Positions 11,266 through 23,180 of a stretch of DNA of 64,000 bases are shown here, in pieces (the stretch's first letter is position 1; each line of letters starts with the position of its first letter). Made by a program: the position numbers and the translations under genes. The DNA lies in the NCBI RefSeq assembly GCF_000182925.2, contig NC_026504.1, forward strand, positions 4,092,001 through 4,156,000. The letters run 5' to 3'. A model generated the notes under the pieces. That model ran no database searches. It was not told the DNA's origin and worked only from the letters and a program-made list of their open reading frames with translations. The DNA comes from Neurospora crassa OR74A. Lineage: Eukaryota; Ascomycota; Sordariomycetes; Sordariales; Sordariaceae.

Positions 11266-12501
11266 ATGGTACGCCATATCAACTTCCCTCCGTTTCCTCG
11301 AACTAGATGAAAGCTAACCCTGCTCCTCCGCCTCTCAAACAGACGACAACAAAGCAGCGCCTCGCGCTCGCCATCTGCGACTTCCTCAACACCTCCTTGA
11401 CCGACGGCACCCTCCAAGCCGACGACAAGGACAACATCGACATTGCCGTCAACTGCATCGGCGAGGCCTTTGGTGTCGACCCCTCCGATAAGGCCGCCGT
11501 GACCGAGGCCATCGGCTCCCAGAACCTGCTCCAGATCTACTCCGTCTACGAGAAGCTCAAGCAAACCAAGCCCGCCGCCGCCTCTGCCTCTTCCACCACC
11601 TCCTCCTCTTCCGCCGCCCCTGCTGCGGCCAGCACCAGCAGCAATGGCCCCACAGAAGAAGACAAGAAGCAAGCCGAATCCCTCAAGTCCAAAGGCAACG
11701 CCGCCATGGCCCAAAAGGACTACCCAACCGCCATCGACTTCTACACCCAGGCGCTCACTCTAAACCCAGGCAACGCCGTCTACCTGTCCAACCGCGCGGC
11801 CGCCCACTCTGCCGCGCGCGACCACGAGTCCGCTCGCGCCGATGCCGAGGCCGCCGTCGCCATCGACCCCAAGTACACCAAGGCGTGGAGCCGCCTGGGC
11901 CTTGCGCGCTTCGCCCTCGGCGATGCTAAGGGCGCCATGGAGGCGTACCAGAAGGGTATTGAGTACGAGGGCAACGGCGGTAGTGAGGCCATGAAGAAGG
12001 GATTTGAGACGGCCAAGAGGAGGGTTGAGGAGCTCGAGGCTCAGAATGATGCGCCTGCCGCCCGTGGCGGTGCCGGTGGTGCCGGTGGCATGCCTGATTT
12101 GAGCAGCTTGGCGAGCATGTTCGGCGGTGGTGGTGGTGGTGCGGGCACTGGCGCTGGCGCCGGTGCTGGTGGTGGTGGTGGTGGCATGCCCGATTTTGGC
12201 TCCATCATGAACAACCCCATGTTCGCCCAGATGGCCCAGAACCTCATGAGCAACCCCGACATGATGTCCAACCTTATGAACAACCCCCGTCTCAGGGAAA
12301 TGGCGAACCAGTTCCAGGGCGGCGGTGGTCTGCCTGACATGTCTTCGCTTATGAACGATCCCAACATTGCCGATTTGTAAGTCTATTCCTTTGATTCTTC
12401 TTAGCTTCTGGGAGTTCAAACACACTAACAAGATTGATAGGGCGCGCTCGTTCATGGGTGGTGGTGGTGCTGGCGGTGCCGGTGGTGCTGGCGGAAGGTA
12501 A
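11266..12501 (+). CDS. SGT2: SGT2/SGTA small glutamine-rich TPR co-chaperone
   Basis: Three coding exons (11266-11268, 11343-12376, 12441-12501) give 365 residues. The first coding exon is only the ATG, followed by a 74-nt intron (GTACGC, GCTAAC, ACAG). The second intron is 64 nt (GTAAGT, ACTAAC, ATAG). Residues 1-70 match the Sgt2 N-terminal dimerisation domain (TTTKQRLALAICDFL, ending around GEAFGV). Three TPR repeats span about 115-225 (KSKGNAAMAQKDYPTAIDFY, YLSNRAAAHSAARDHESA, KAWSRLGLARFALGDAKGAM). The C-terminus is Gly/Met/Asn-rich with NNPMF and NPDMMSN blocks, as in the substrate-binding region. By homology it receives tail-anchored proteins after synthesis and passes them to the Get4-Get5/Get3 pathway, and its TPRs bind Hsp70/Hsp90. 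Confidence 0.93.
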
Positions 12502-13043
12502 CGAGCTGATAGAAGTGTTGAGGGATGATTTATGATTCTTGCAGCATTTCTTTACCCGCTTAGCTCAGGTATAATAAAACAAGTTGGCATAGTATGAGTC
12601 CAGTGTACAAGCAGGCCATGAGTCTAGTCTACGATTGGATTTCATGCTCTCCTTTTAAAGGCTGAACTATACTTTTTGTGCTCTACAGGGTCCCTGCGCT
12701 GATGCATGAGCTTCACGAGGACCCCCAACTTGTCTGCGATTTTGAACTTCGAATACATCAATGTATTCAAGAGCCTCTCAGGCTACTAGCCCCTATTTCG
12801 AGTATTGAATCTACCACCCATACCTTATATACAATTCCCAACAAAACACTAAACAATCCCATTTTCCCCTGTCAACCATCCAGCTGATTAAACCATCCCT
12901 CATACTCCGCAATCCGCAAATGTTGAATGTCCCTAACCCTTGATTATCCCTTTCCAACCCTCTATTTTGATCATCTCTGCTGACGTTTTCTACGTGTACC
13001 TGTTTCTGTCTTGTCCGGTTTCATCGTCCCATCAAATCATTGC
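12502..13043. other. 3'-3' intergenic spacer
   Basis: Convergent spacer between SGT2 and the FGAM synthase gene. AT-rich, with no gene seen. Confidence 0.55.
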
Positions 13044-16000
13044 TTAACCAACCCAGCGTCTAGCGCTCCTGAACATCCTCAACCAAGGGCCGAACTCGCC
13101 CCACTGGGCAAGCTGGTCCTCGGGAGCGTAGCTCGTCACACCAGCCATGATGGTTCTCTCAGGGTGAGGCATCATGGCCAGGACACGGCCATCCCTGCTG
13201 GCCACACCGGCAATACCAGCCGGGCTGCCGTTGGGGTTGAAGGGGTACTCCTCCGTGACGTTCAGGCGGTTATCGACGTAGCGGATGGGGATACCGTTCT
13301 GCTCAGTGAGCGCCTGGAAGTCAGCCTGCGAGTCGAACTCGGCGCGGCCCTCGCCGTGGGAGACGACGATAGGAAGGCTGGATCCGCCCATGCCGTTGAA
13401 GAAGACCGAGTTTTTGGTTGCCTCTCCTTCCTCGATCTTGACCATGCTGTAGCGGGCCTCGAACTGGGCCGAGGCGTTCTGCACAAACGTGGGGAAGTGC
13501 TCGGCGCCGGGGATCAGCGACCGGAGACGGGAAAGCATCTGGCAGCCGTTGCAGACGCCCAAGCTGAAGGTGTCCTTGCGGTTGAAAAAGGCCTCGAGCT
13601 CGGCGCGGGCCTTCTCGTGCAGCAGAATGGACTTGGCCCAACCCTGGCCGGCGCCGAGGACGTCACCGTACGAGAAGCCACCGCAGGCGGCAAGACCGAC
13701 GAAGTCGGCGAGCGAGCGGCCGTTGATGATGTCGGTCATGTGAACGTCCACCGCATCGAAGCCAGCGGCACGGAAGGCGAAGGCCATTTCGGCGTAGCCG
13801 TTGACACCCTGCTCTCTGAGGATGGCAACACGAGGCGTCTTGCCGAAGAAGCCAGTGATGGAGGCAGTGAAGGGAACGATGTTCTCGGCGGGAGAATAGG
13901 TAAGGGTGTAGGAGAGACCGGGGTCTTGAGAGTCGAGGATAGCAGCATACTCAGAGTCGGCACACGCCGGGGTGTCTCTCAACTTCTGCATCTCGTACGA
14001 GGTCTTGCTCCACCACTGCTGCATCTCAGCCCGGTCAAGGGTCACGAAGGGCTTGCCCTCGCCGTAGCGAATGGCAAGTGTCTGCTTGGCAGTGGGCAGA
14101 ACGACACCAATCTTGCGAATCAGGCCAGCAGGAGGGCCGCAAGTGGCGAAGCAGCGCTTGAAGTTGGTCTCGTCCTCGGCACGAACCTGGAAGACGGCAC
14201 CAAGCTCCTCGTTGAAGAGCGCATCGGTAAGATCGGCCAAGCTTCCGGACTTGGAAACGCCGTCCAAAGTCAAGTCGACGCCGCAGCGACCGGCGAACAT
14301 CATCTCGGCAACAGTAGTGATCAAACCACCATCGGACCTGTCATGGTAGGCAAGGACGACGCCGCTCTCGTGGAGCTGCGCAAGAGCATCGAAGTAGTCC
14401 TTGAGGAGATCCACATCGCGCACATCAGGCGCCTCGTGGCCAATCGCGCCGAAGGACTGAGCAAGAGCAGAGCCACCCAGAGCCTTGAAGCCCTTGGCCA
14501 AGTCGACGAACAGGAGAACAGTCTCGCCAACTTCTTCCACGCGACGAAGCTGAGGGGTCCATGTAGTGCGAACGTCCTCAACGGTGGTAAAGGCGGAGAT
14601 AACGACGGAAACAGGAGCAGTGACGCTCTTCTTGACCTCGCCATCCTTCCAGGATGCCTTCATAGAGGTCGAGTCCTTTCCAACGGGGATGCTGATGCCG
14701 AGCTCAGGGCACAGCTCCATACCAATGGCCTCGACGGCCTCGTAAAGAGCGGCACCCTCACCAGGGTGATTCACAGCGGCCATCCAGTTGGCGGAAAGCT
14801 TGACGCGCCTGAGATCACCACGCTGGGACCCGGCCTTGATATCGGCAGCACCAAGGTTCAACAAACTTTCGGCGACCGCCATTCTAGCAGAAGCAGCAGG
14901 AGAAATGAGAGCAAGAGTGGGCTTCTCACCCATAGCCATGGCCTCGCCACCCTTGACGCCGTTAAGACCAAACGAGGAGAGGGTGACAGCGACATCGGCA
15001 ACGGGAACCTGCCAAGGACCAACCATCTGATCACGCACGGTTAGACCACCGACTGTACGGTCACTGATGGTGATCAGGAAGGACTTGGAGCCAACAGATG
15101 GCAGCCAGAAGACACGCTGAACGGCTTGTCTGAGGAGATCTTCGTCGCTAGTCGACTCGCCAAAGGCCTCCTTCAGGCTGGCAACAGGGTTGAAAGCAGG
15201 CCACTGGGGCTTCTTAGAAGTAACAATGCGCTCAAGCTTACGTCCCTTGGGGAAGAGGACATCCATGGGGACATCAATAGGACGGGGGTACTCGTTGGAC
15301 TGCTTGTCGCTCAAGATGAGCTTGGAAACACCATCGGCCTCCTTGGTGATGACAGTTCCGACGTCAGAGAAGCCGCAACGTTCCCTCTCTATTAGGTTTG
15401 TCAGAACTACCAGCATATACAAACAACTCGAGGTAGGGGTGTGAACTTACGGCAAATGCTAGTGAAACGCTCCATACTATCGGGGTTGACGAGCAAGACG
15501 TAACGCTCCTGGGCCTCGTTACACCAGATCTGAAGAGGGCTCATGCTCTTGTCGACACACTCGACCTCGCGCAGCTCGAATCTGCCACCAAAGCCAGCAT
15601 CCTTCACCAGCTCAGGCAAGGCATTCGAAAGACCACCAGCACCCACATCGTGGATCATGGCGATAGGGTTCTGGACGCCAAGAGCAACGCAGGTGTTGAT
15701 GACCATCTGGGCGCGTCTCTCCATTTCAGGATTGCCGCGCTGAACACTGTCGAAATCAAGGTCGGCGTTACCTTCGCCAGAGTCGTTGCTCGAAGCGGCA
15801 CCACCGCCCAGGCCGATAAGCATAGCGGGGCCACCGAGGACAATAACGTGGGCGCCCTCTTGCACGTCGGATGGGTTCTTGAGCGCATGGTCCTCCCTAA
15901 CGGTACCAACACCACCAGCAATCATGATGGGCTTGTGGTAACCGCGGAACTCGCCCTCTGCCTTGGTGTCATCGGCGGTAAGGAGGGTGCGGAAGGTACC

Positions 16001-17179
16001 AGTAAGGCAGGGACGGCCAAACTCGTTGTTGAAGCGGGCGCTACCGATGGGAGCTTCCAGCATGATATCCAAAGCGCTGGCATAGTGGGCCGGGCGGCCG
16101 ACGTCAATCTCCCACGGGGCAGTGTGATCAGGAATGTGCAGGTCAGAGACCCAGAAGCCGCAAAGACCAGCCTTGGGCGTGGAGCCTCTACCAACGGCAC
16201 CTTCGTCACGAATCTCACCACCAGAGCCAGTGGCGGCACCGGGGAAAGGCGCAATAGCAGTGGGGTGGTTGTGTGTTTCGACCTTGGCCAGAACATGAAT
16301 CAACTCCTTGTTCAACTTCCACGAGCCGGTCGAATAGTCGGGAGACCAGAAGTTGACGTGGTCGCCCTCCATGACGGCAGCATTGTCGCTGTAAGCCGAG
16401 ACAGTGAAGTCGGGGGTGACCTTGTGGGTGTTTCTGATCATCTCAAAAAGGCTCTTGCCCTTGGAGATGCCATCAATGGTCCAGTTGGCATTGAACTGCT
16501 TATGACGGCAGTGCTCAGAGTTGACCTGAGCGAACATGAAGAGCTCAACATCATGAGGCGGGCGACCGAGCTGGGAGAACTTCTCGACCAGGTACTCAAT
16601 CTCGGACTGGTCAAGCGCCAAACCGCGCTCTTTGTTGTATTCTTGGAGGACCTGAATAGGGTCCTTGCCAGGGGCGAAGATATCGACGACTTCCAGAGTC
16701 TGGGGCTGGCCCTCGGCAAACATGGTGACCAAGTCGGGGGCGTCGGCCGAGAAGGTCTCGGTCATGCGGTCGTGCAGAACATCGCGGAAGGTGATGTTCT
16801 TGTCGTTGAAGGGCTGCTCAAACTCAATGTGAACGAGACGGCCACGCTCAATGCGATGGATGTCCTTCTCGAAGCCGCAGACCTGGGCAATGCTGGTGGC
16901 CTTGGAGCTCCATGGCGACAGGTAGCGAGGGGTCACATACCACTTGCGCCCATAGCCGATGTGTGTAAGATGGGGGGCGGCCTGGTCGGAAGCGAGAGGA
17001 AGAAGCTGGGCGAGCTTCTGCTGGGCGGCACTGGCATCGCCAGCGATGTGCGCATAATAGACCCAGACACCCGAGACGGACGAGACCTTGATGGGGGCGG
17101 TCTTGTTAATTTGCTCCTGCAGCTTGACGGCCTCGGAGGCCGTGAAGCAGGAGCCGCCCGTAAGAGTAAGGAACTCCAT
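13044..17179 (-). CDS. ADE6: Phosphoribosylformylglycinamidine (FGAM) synthase
   Basis: Two exons on the minus strand (17179-15451 and 15388-13044) encode 1357 residues, the usual eukaryotic length. The 62-nt intron (GTAAGT, CTGAC, ATAG) joins SIC and QRERCGF in frame. The enzyme converts FGAR, glutamine and ATP to FGAM, the fourth step of purine synthesis. The order is the N-terminal PurS-like and linker regions, two AIRS-like ATP-binding halves (KVETHNHPTAIAPFPGAATG in the first), and a C-terminal class I glutamine amidotransferase from about residue 1090. The catalytic Cys is in GVCNGCQ near residue 1188 and the His/Glu pair in MPHPERT near the C-terminus. The start at 17179 follows the alignable N-terminus MEFLTLTGG; the frame is open further upstream but not needed. 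ADE6 is the yeast name. Confidence 0.96.
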
Positions 17180-20100
17180 TGTTGGATGGAGGGGGGAGGC
17201 GCAACGGCGCAAAATACCCAAGAGAAATGTAGGTATATGGGTTGGTGAGATTGGTGAGTTGGGAGGTTTTGGATTGGCACACAGCCAAACGCTTCTCCAA
17301 AAGAGGAGAGAGGCGTTCGGGAGGAAAAAGATCTTCCAAAAATTCGATGCGAGTCGGCAGAGAGGCGAGACAGGAGTCCAGTCACGGTACGATGGTGGGG
17401 TGATAAGATAAGGAAACACAATGGGAGTCACACACTTACAAAGTGATGGGAGTTTCAGGGTTGCGATGGTCTCGTTACAGTATCATCCCATCATGCTTGG
17501 GTTCAAAATTTTAGGTGGGGCTGTTTTATCAGAACTTCGAGCTGCTGATTGGACGGAACACTGAGCGAGCGCTCCGTTTGGAGTACCGCTTGTGGTCCGC
17601 TGATCGGCGAATCTGGCCGCCTTGTATGGCATTGGACCTGCGCGGTTCATCTCGGTCGACGGGGATGTCCTCCGCCGTTAACCGTACCGTCTAGTCTCCG
17701 GACCGGACAGGTGATGAGTTCGCCTGGCCGAGTCCGGCTTCATCTGCCACTCCGCATCGAGTCGTTACTTCCGTCAACGTCGTTCTAGAACAGACCCGTC
17801 GATGACATTGACTTCGGGCTCATCCTGTTCGTTTATCCAAAGAAACCCAAATGACGTCACTTTCGTTGGGGCTGGTCTTCCGAATTTCACATCAAAAAAG
17901 GGCGGGAGTTTCAAGTCAGTTTGAACAGTACAAGTAGTGTAGCACAGCATTGATTCTCCGGACCTCCCAACCTCAATGCCTCATCAACCAGCCGTGGAAA
18001 CACGGTACATTCGACGTCCGTCTTGAAGGGGGCAGGCACACAGTCTTGCAATGCAAGCGCGTGTCAAGCGATTCGACGTGGAGGACATCCGAGCCACAAC
18101 CCTAACCCTCCACATCGCGCGTCTCGAGAAAGTTTGCCCTGATTCCAGGTCAGCTTCTTGCCACCAAAGCACCGAGGACTGCACATCAGGCTGCCTTTGA
18201 TTTCTGCAGAAGGAGAAGTACATCATGTGTAATTCCCTGGAAATCCAAGTCTGCTTACCAGCTGTCCCAAGGGTTAATGGTGCCAGAGGTGTCCGCGGCA
18301 CGGCACTATGACAGCTGGGAGAATGGGCTGTCAGGCCTTCAACCCTGATGCGACATACTACCTCTGGTTGCAAGATAACAAAGCGTTACGACCATCTCGA
18401 AATAGGTATTCCTTGAAGAAACATTGTACGCCGTAGCAAGGCTGTTTCCCGTCTGGCCACATCACGTTGCAGATCTGCCGCGATGTGCTTCACTCTTTTT
18501 CACGACTCGCGACTTCATCTTTTACACCGTGGAGAAGACTCTTTCTATGACAGGCAACATTCCAGGCCAATACCAACAATTATGCAAACACATAGGTATC
18601 GGGTGTATTTGAGGACTCACTTAGATGTCGAAATACACCAAGAGAGGCTCTTGCTCATCACTTACGACTTGAACAGCCTCTATCGCTTCCAAGAAGCTGG
18701 GACAAAGAGCGCTCGTTGTTCTGCCGTCGGTTTCCTCAAGCTTCACCTGGAATTTGTACTTTGATCCCTTTCGAGAATGATTGATGACCGGCAGTCAGCG
18801 AGCCCTTCCTTGCTGGTCATATGTCTTCCGAAATCTATCCACGTCGAGAGGACGCGATCCCAAGGGGCTTTAGTATATGCGGACTTTGGGTCACGATCCA
18901 AGGTTCCATCACATCACCAGCTTGAAATTGGATTGTGAAGCGAGTGTATAAATGCATTCATAGGTAGGTATTCAATACAGCGGGACTGCTGCTGTCGAGT
19001 GTCCCTGCAGAAATTCAGGGGATAATGGGCCCTCTCCCGCCCCCTCCCCTTCCTCCAAGAAAATCAGTTTTTCTCCCCGAAATGCAATGCCGCTATGACT
19101 CGAGAATCGGACTCACCCATTGTGAAAGCTTAAGCGACTGTCTGTTCGCATAGATTTGAGGTTCGGAAGAATTTAAAAAACGCGGTTACGGTGTCTTGTC
19201 CACTAGCTACAATACCTCAACCCACTCGCTAATTCGAGGAGGTATGCAACCTCGAGGGGCCATACAATTTAACAGCAATCATTTTTCGCAATCTTTGTTT
19301 ATATCATACATTTAGTTTAGAGCCGTAAGGTTTGGATGTCAGAGACCCCAAAAATGGTTCCCAAGAGGACAGATAAGAGGCATCTAGTATGCTGTCGACA
19401 TGTGCTTTTTGGGGGTCTGATAATGTATTGGATTGAATGATAGTCATACCGAATGCAAGAAATGGAAACTACAAGTTGGCAAAGCAAGAGGAACCACGAG
19501 ATGTCAAGTTGTTATTTTCGGAGCGAAACGTGTCCTATTTAACTGCACTCGGCACGTCATTATAGTTTCATGCTCGGTGGAATTTCAAGGCGTGCTTCCA
19601 CCGTGTTGATCGAACAAAGGTTCACGAACAATTCCTTCGCATAGACTGCTGGGACTCTTTTTGCACCCTTTCCCTTCTTTGCCTGTAAAAGTTCTGGAGA
19701 AACGAAGGTGACCATTTCTTTCCGCGCTGGATTACTTCCGATCCCCAGCACTCTTTAGCCACAACCTGGCAAGACCTGAAGGCTTGATCTGGTTACAGTT
19801 GACGGACAACACGGCACGATCTGGGTGAACAACTCAGTAGTTGCAAGCTGGGAGACCGAATTCCAGGGACAAAACTGAACCGAACTGCATCATGCGCCCC
19901 TCCGTTCCATTTTTTTTGATACGGGCATAATGTCGCAGAAGAAATGGCTGATTCCAAACACTGCCGCTGAGACTGCTAATATGCCGGAGGTACTGCAGTT
20001 AAGGAAAACAAAGAAATCAAGTGAAAGTAATCCAAACCCGCCCGCATGTTCTGATCTCGTTACATGCGTGTACCTATAAGAGCAACCTCAAGGCCAGATA

Positions 20101-20240
20101 AACCTTCCATCACTCAGACCGTCTTTCCTTTTCCATTTCCGAAACTACTTCCCTATTCCTGCTCATATCATACCTACATCATCAAACTTTACTTGTCAAA
20201 ACGACTTACCAACGCTTTGAAGCACATCTTCTCATACATC
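17180..20240. other. Long intergenic region upstream of FGAM synthase
   Basis: About 3 kb with only short, unconvincing open frames. It contains a perfect CRE-type TGACGTCA at 17852-17859. Near 18961-18968 is a TAGGTAGG motif. A CT-rich leader precedes the gene at 20241. No RNA gene recognised. Confidence 0.5.
17852..17859. promoter_or_regulatory. CRE-like palindrome TGACGTCA
   Basis: Perfect 8-bp palindrome bound by ATF/CREB-type bZIP factors in fungi, about 670 bp upstream of the FGAM synthase ATG. The function is inferred from the motif alone. Confidence 0.35.
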
Positions 20241-21433
20241 ATGGTGTCCGCAACCAAGAAGCCGGTGTCGGCGATGTCAGCAAAGAACTCCACCAGACAC
20301 CGAAAGGTCTCTCACAAGGTTACGAAGACTATCGCCACGGCCAAAAGCCAGGTGATATCTAACAAGGCGATGAAAATTAGGACCAAGAGCTGTAAGTTGC
20401 AACCTCGGGTTTTTTTTCTTTTTTTTTTTTGTTGGGTTGTTTTCCCCGCTTTCCCTTTTCCATTTCATTATCTTGTCCTGATTTGTTCCCCTCTTCTCTG
20501 ACAATGTAAAAATGTCCACACTTCTACTTCGTCCCGTTTTGGAAGAATTTCCCGCTTTAATGAATTTATCAAGTGCAGAAAGCAACTCGGTACCATCGTT
20601 CGCTTGTTCCTCATGCCAGCATCTTGTTAGCTATGCTTTTCAGTGCAGTAACATCCAGTTGAACATGGTAATCTTTTTCTGCTGTTATCCGTACAGGAAG
20701 CCAGCATGGTGTTTGTTCCCCCGTGACAATTTTACTGGTGTTGATCCTACCTGCGCTCCTTGCCTTTCCGATCCTTTCCAGATTCTTACGGAGTTGTCGC
20801 ATGTTACTTTCTACTACGTCTCGGTCTTGCTGTTCGACCGATTTCCTGAGAGCTTCGAGCTGGTATAAACAATTAGCTTGCACGATCAGCACAGTTGATG
20901 GCGGTATTCTTTTCTTCTTTAGTTGTGTTGGTCAACGGAGTGTAATGCGGCTAAATCAGAGCTGACAATCCTAATAGGGAAAGACATGCCATCGCCTAAG
21001 CGAAGGCGAAGGATAAATGCCATGGTCGACGAGCTCAGGCTCCAAGGAAATGTCAAGATGCCAAAGCCGGGCAAGTCGACTTACAAGGCTGGCGGAGGTG
21101 AGAGGGTGCGGGTACGTCCCCACATCTGTTTGATTCCCAGAGACTGGGAGCCAATCACATGGCATACCGCATGTGGGGTCTGTGAAGATTTCCCGAGTCC
21201 GCGCCGTTCTCAATTCGGTCGAATCTCGAAAACGCCGCCGGGACACTGACTGTGGAAAACAGCTAGTCAAGGCGGCCTCGACCCTTCCAACTCCACCACT
21301 CACTCCTCCCGTTCTCTCCAAACCCACCGGCTCCGCGTCCCAGTCGAAAGGTGATTTGAAACCAAAACGTCCGACGCCCGAGAAAAAGCGATCGGTGTCG
21401 AAACGGGACGTAGAGCGCTTCTTCTTGAGGTAG
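20241..21433 (+). CDS. Unrecognised very basic protein (putative three-exon gene)
   Basis: The proposed exons are 20241-20391, 20978-21097 and 21141-21433, giving 187 residues. I do not recognise the family. The ATG has a good context (ACATCATGG) after a CT-rich leader. Intron 1 is long for this genome (586 nt: GTAAGT, GCTGAC, AATAG) and intron 2 short (43 nt: GTGAGA to CCCAG); both junctions keep the frame. The protein is Lys/Arg-rich throughout (STRHRKVSHKVTKT, MPSPKRRRRINAM, SRKRRRDTD) with a Pro/Thr stretch (PTPPLTPP) and ends KRDVERFFLR. Composition suggests a nuclear or nucleic-acid-bound protein, but no domain is visible. The antisense frame over exons 2-3 contains a run of Trp and is less plausible. 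Intron 1 could hide a missed exon. Confidence 0.5.
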
Positions 21434-21550
21434 TGGAACGTCGACCACCACCACCACCACCATTGTGCGCAACCGAAGTGACAAGAAATACACGAAAGTA
21501 CACAAACAAGCACACGACGACGCGAAAACACCCCAATACACGCACCCATC

Positions 21551-22159
21551 ATGTCCTCAACATTCACATCCCTCCGTGGCCTCGCCACCCGCCTCTTCGC
21601 CGGCGGCGCGCGTCCCTCGCCATCATCCCTCCTCCTCCCCAACAAGCCCGCGACCGCCGCCCTCCCCACCGCGATCCAACACCAACAAACCGCTTCCTAC
21701 GCGAGCAAGGGCAAGAGCGGTCCCCCAGCCGGCATGTTCTCCGGCCAAAAGGCCGGCAGCAAGAAATCCAAAGGACCCAAGCAAGTCGACCCGCGTATCA
21801 TCAACATCCTGCGACACTTTGCCGTCCTCTCGCCCAAGCGGATCCCCCCACCCCTCCGGTTCGGCCGCAACAGGTACCTGCGCCACTGGACGATCCATCG
21901 CGCCTGGCTTCTCTTCCGTCGCCAGCAGCGCGAGCAGCGCGAGCGCATCTTGATGCAGCAGCACCAGAGCATGAGCAATGCGTGTGAGGAGCTTCGCAAC
22001 ACAGAGGGTCCCGGAACAAGGGAGACGGGATACCTGTATCGTGTGGCGATGCTGAAGAATGGTGTGTATGGACTGAAGAGTATCCCGATCGAGTATGCTA
22101 GTCGGGCGTTGGTGGAGACGCCGGGTAGGCAGGCTTGGAATCACGAGTGGAAGCGGTAA
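21551..22159 (+). CDS. MRPL28: Mitochondrial large-subunit ribosomal protein mL40 (MRPL28 family)
   Basis: A single exon of 202 residues. The N-terminus is Ser/Arg/Ala-rich without acidic residues (MSSTFTSLRGLATRLFAGG), as expected for a mitochondrial presequence. The core DPRIINILRHFAVLSPKRIP, then LRFGRNRYLRHWTIHRAW and RQQREQRERILMQQ, matches the fungal MRP-L28/mL40 family. The protein acts in the large subunit of the mitochondrial ribosome. It starts 117 bp after the preceding gene on the same strand. Confidence 0.88.
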   Translation: MSSTFTSLRGLATRLFAGGARPSPSSLLLPNKPATAALPTAIQHQQTASYASKGKSGPPAGMFSGQKAGSKKSKGPKQVDPRIINILRHFAVLSPKRIPPPLRFGRNRYLRHWTIHRAWLLFRRQQREQRERILMQQHQSMSNACEELRNTEGPGTRETGYLYRVAMLKNGVYGLKSIPIEYASRALVETPGRQAWNHEWKR

Positions 22160-23119
22160 ACGGGATGTTTGAAAAGGTGGGGAAGGATAAGGGTCTGAGA
22201 AGGATGGAGGGACAGGCCAGTATTTGTCTGGTGTGGGTATGGGAGATATATATAACAACCTCTGGGGAAGGCATCAAGATGGAATAGTGCCAAAAGGGGG
22301 GTTTGGTTGATTGTACGAGTAGGGATAAGCAGGATTTTCCATGGATTTGCTACGTTTTTTTCCTTTGCGTCAATTCCCGGTCTTGTTCTGGCTCATGGGT
22401 TCTGATCAAGATGTCCGTCCGTCCCCGACTTTGGAACGGAACGAAATGGTGGAATCATCGTGATCCGAGGACGATCGAAAACCGCAGAGCGAGAATCATG
22501 TTGGGTCAAGGAATGGGGGTCTTGAGACACACGCAAAGGGTGGTTCTGGAAGGAGGAAAATCCGCGACTGCTATACCCTCCTGGCCAAAGCATGCTGAGA
22601 GGGGGACAGCACAGCGAGACCAACCCAAGTGCCTGTTGCCGCGTGTATTTGTATGGGTATAAGATCCGCGCTTTGGGGAAACAAGGCAATACAGGCACGC
22701 TGCTACACTAGAGAATGCCTGTTTTGATAAATCTCGTCAGCTTTCTGGATGTCTTTCAGGTTTCATATTTATGCTTGACGTTCTCCCCACCTGTTCCTGC
22801 TCTACAACTTTGCGTATGGCCGTGCTGGCATCCAGCAGCCAAGCCTCGTCCCTGACAAAGTTGTTGAGACACAAATTGGCCGGCCGAATAGGCGCAAGAA
22901 TCAACCGAGCATGTCATCGTCTGTACATGAGACATTGGATATAAACACGGATTCAAGCGTCCATATTGTCTCTTTGAAACCTAGCTTCTAGGCAATCTAC
23001 GAATTGAAACATCCCTAAAAGACCCTCGGCGATGTGTTTTCGAGTTACACGTAATCCCTATTGTAGTTTTGTAACGGCATAGCTTAATCACAACGAGCGG
23101 TCTTAGACTATGGGTATCT

Positions 23120-23180
<61 letters not shown>

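Noticed and set aside
13011-15044. 677-codon open frame antisense to FGAM synthase
   Set aside because: Mirror of a strongly codon-biased gene: C-ending codons on one strand suppress stops on the other. The minus-strand enzyme is beyond doubt.
15650-17248. 532-codon open frame antisense to the first exon of FGAM synthase
   Set aside because: Same codon-bias shadow; the translation is low in aromatic residues and has no domain.
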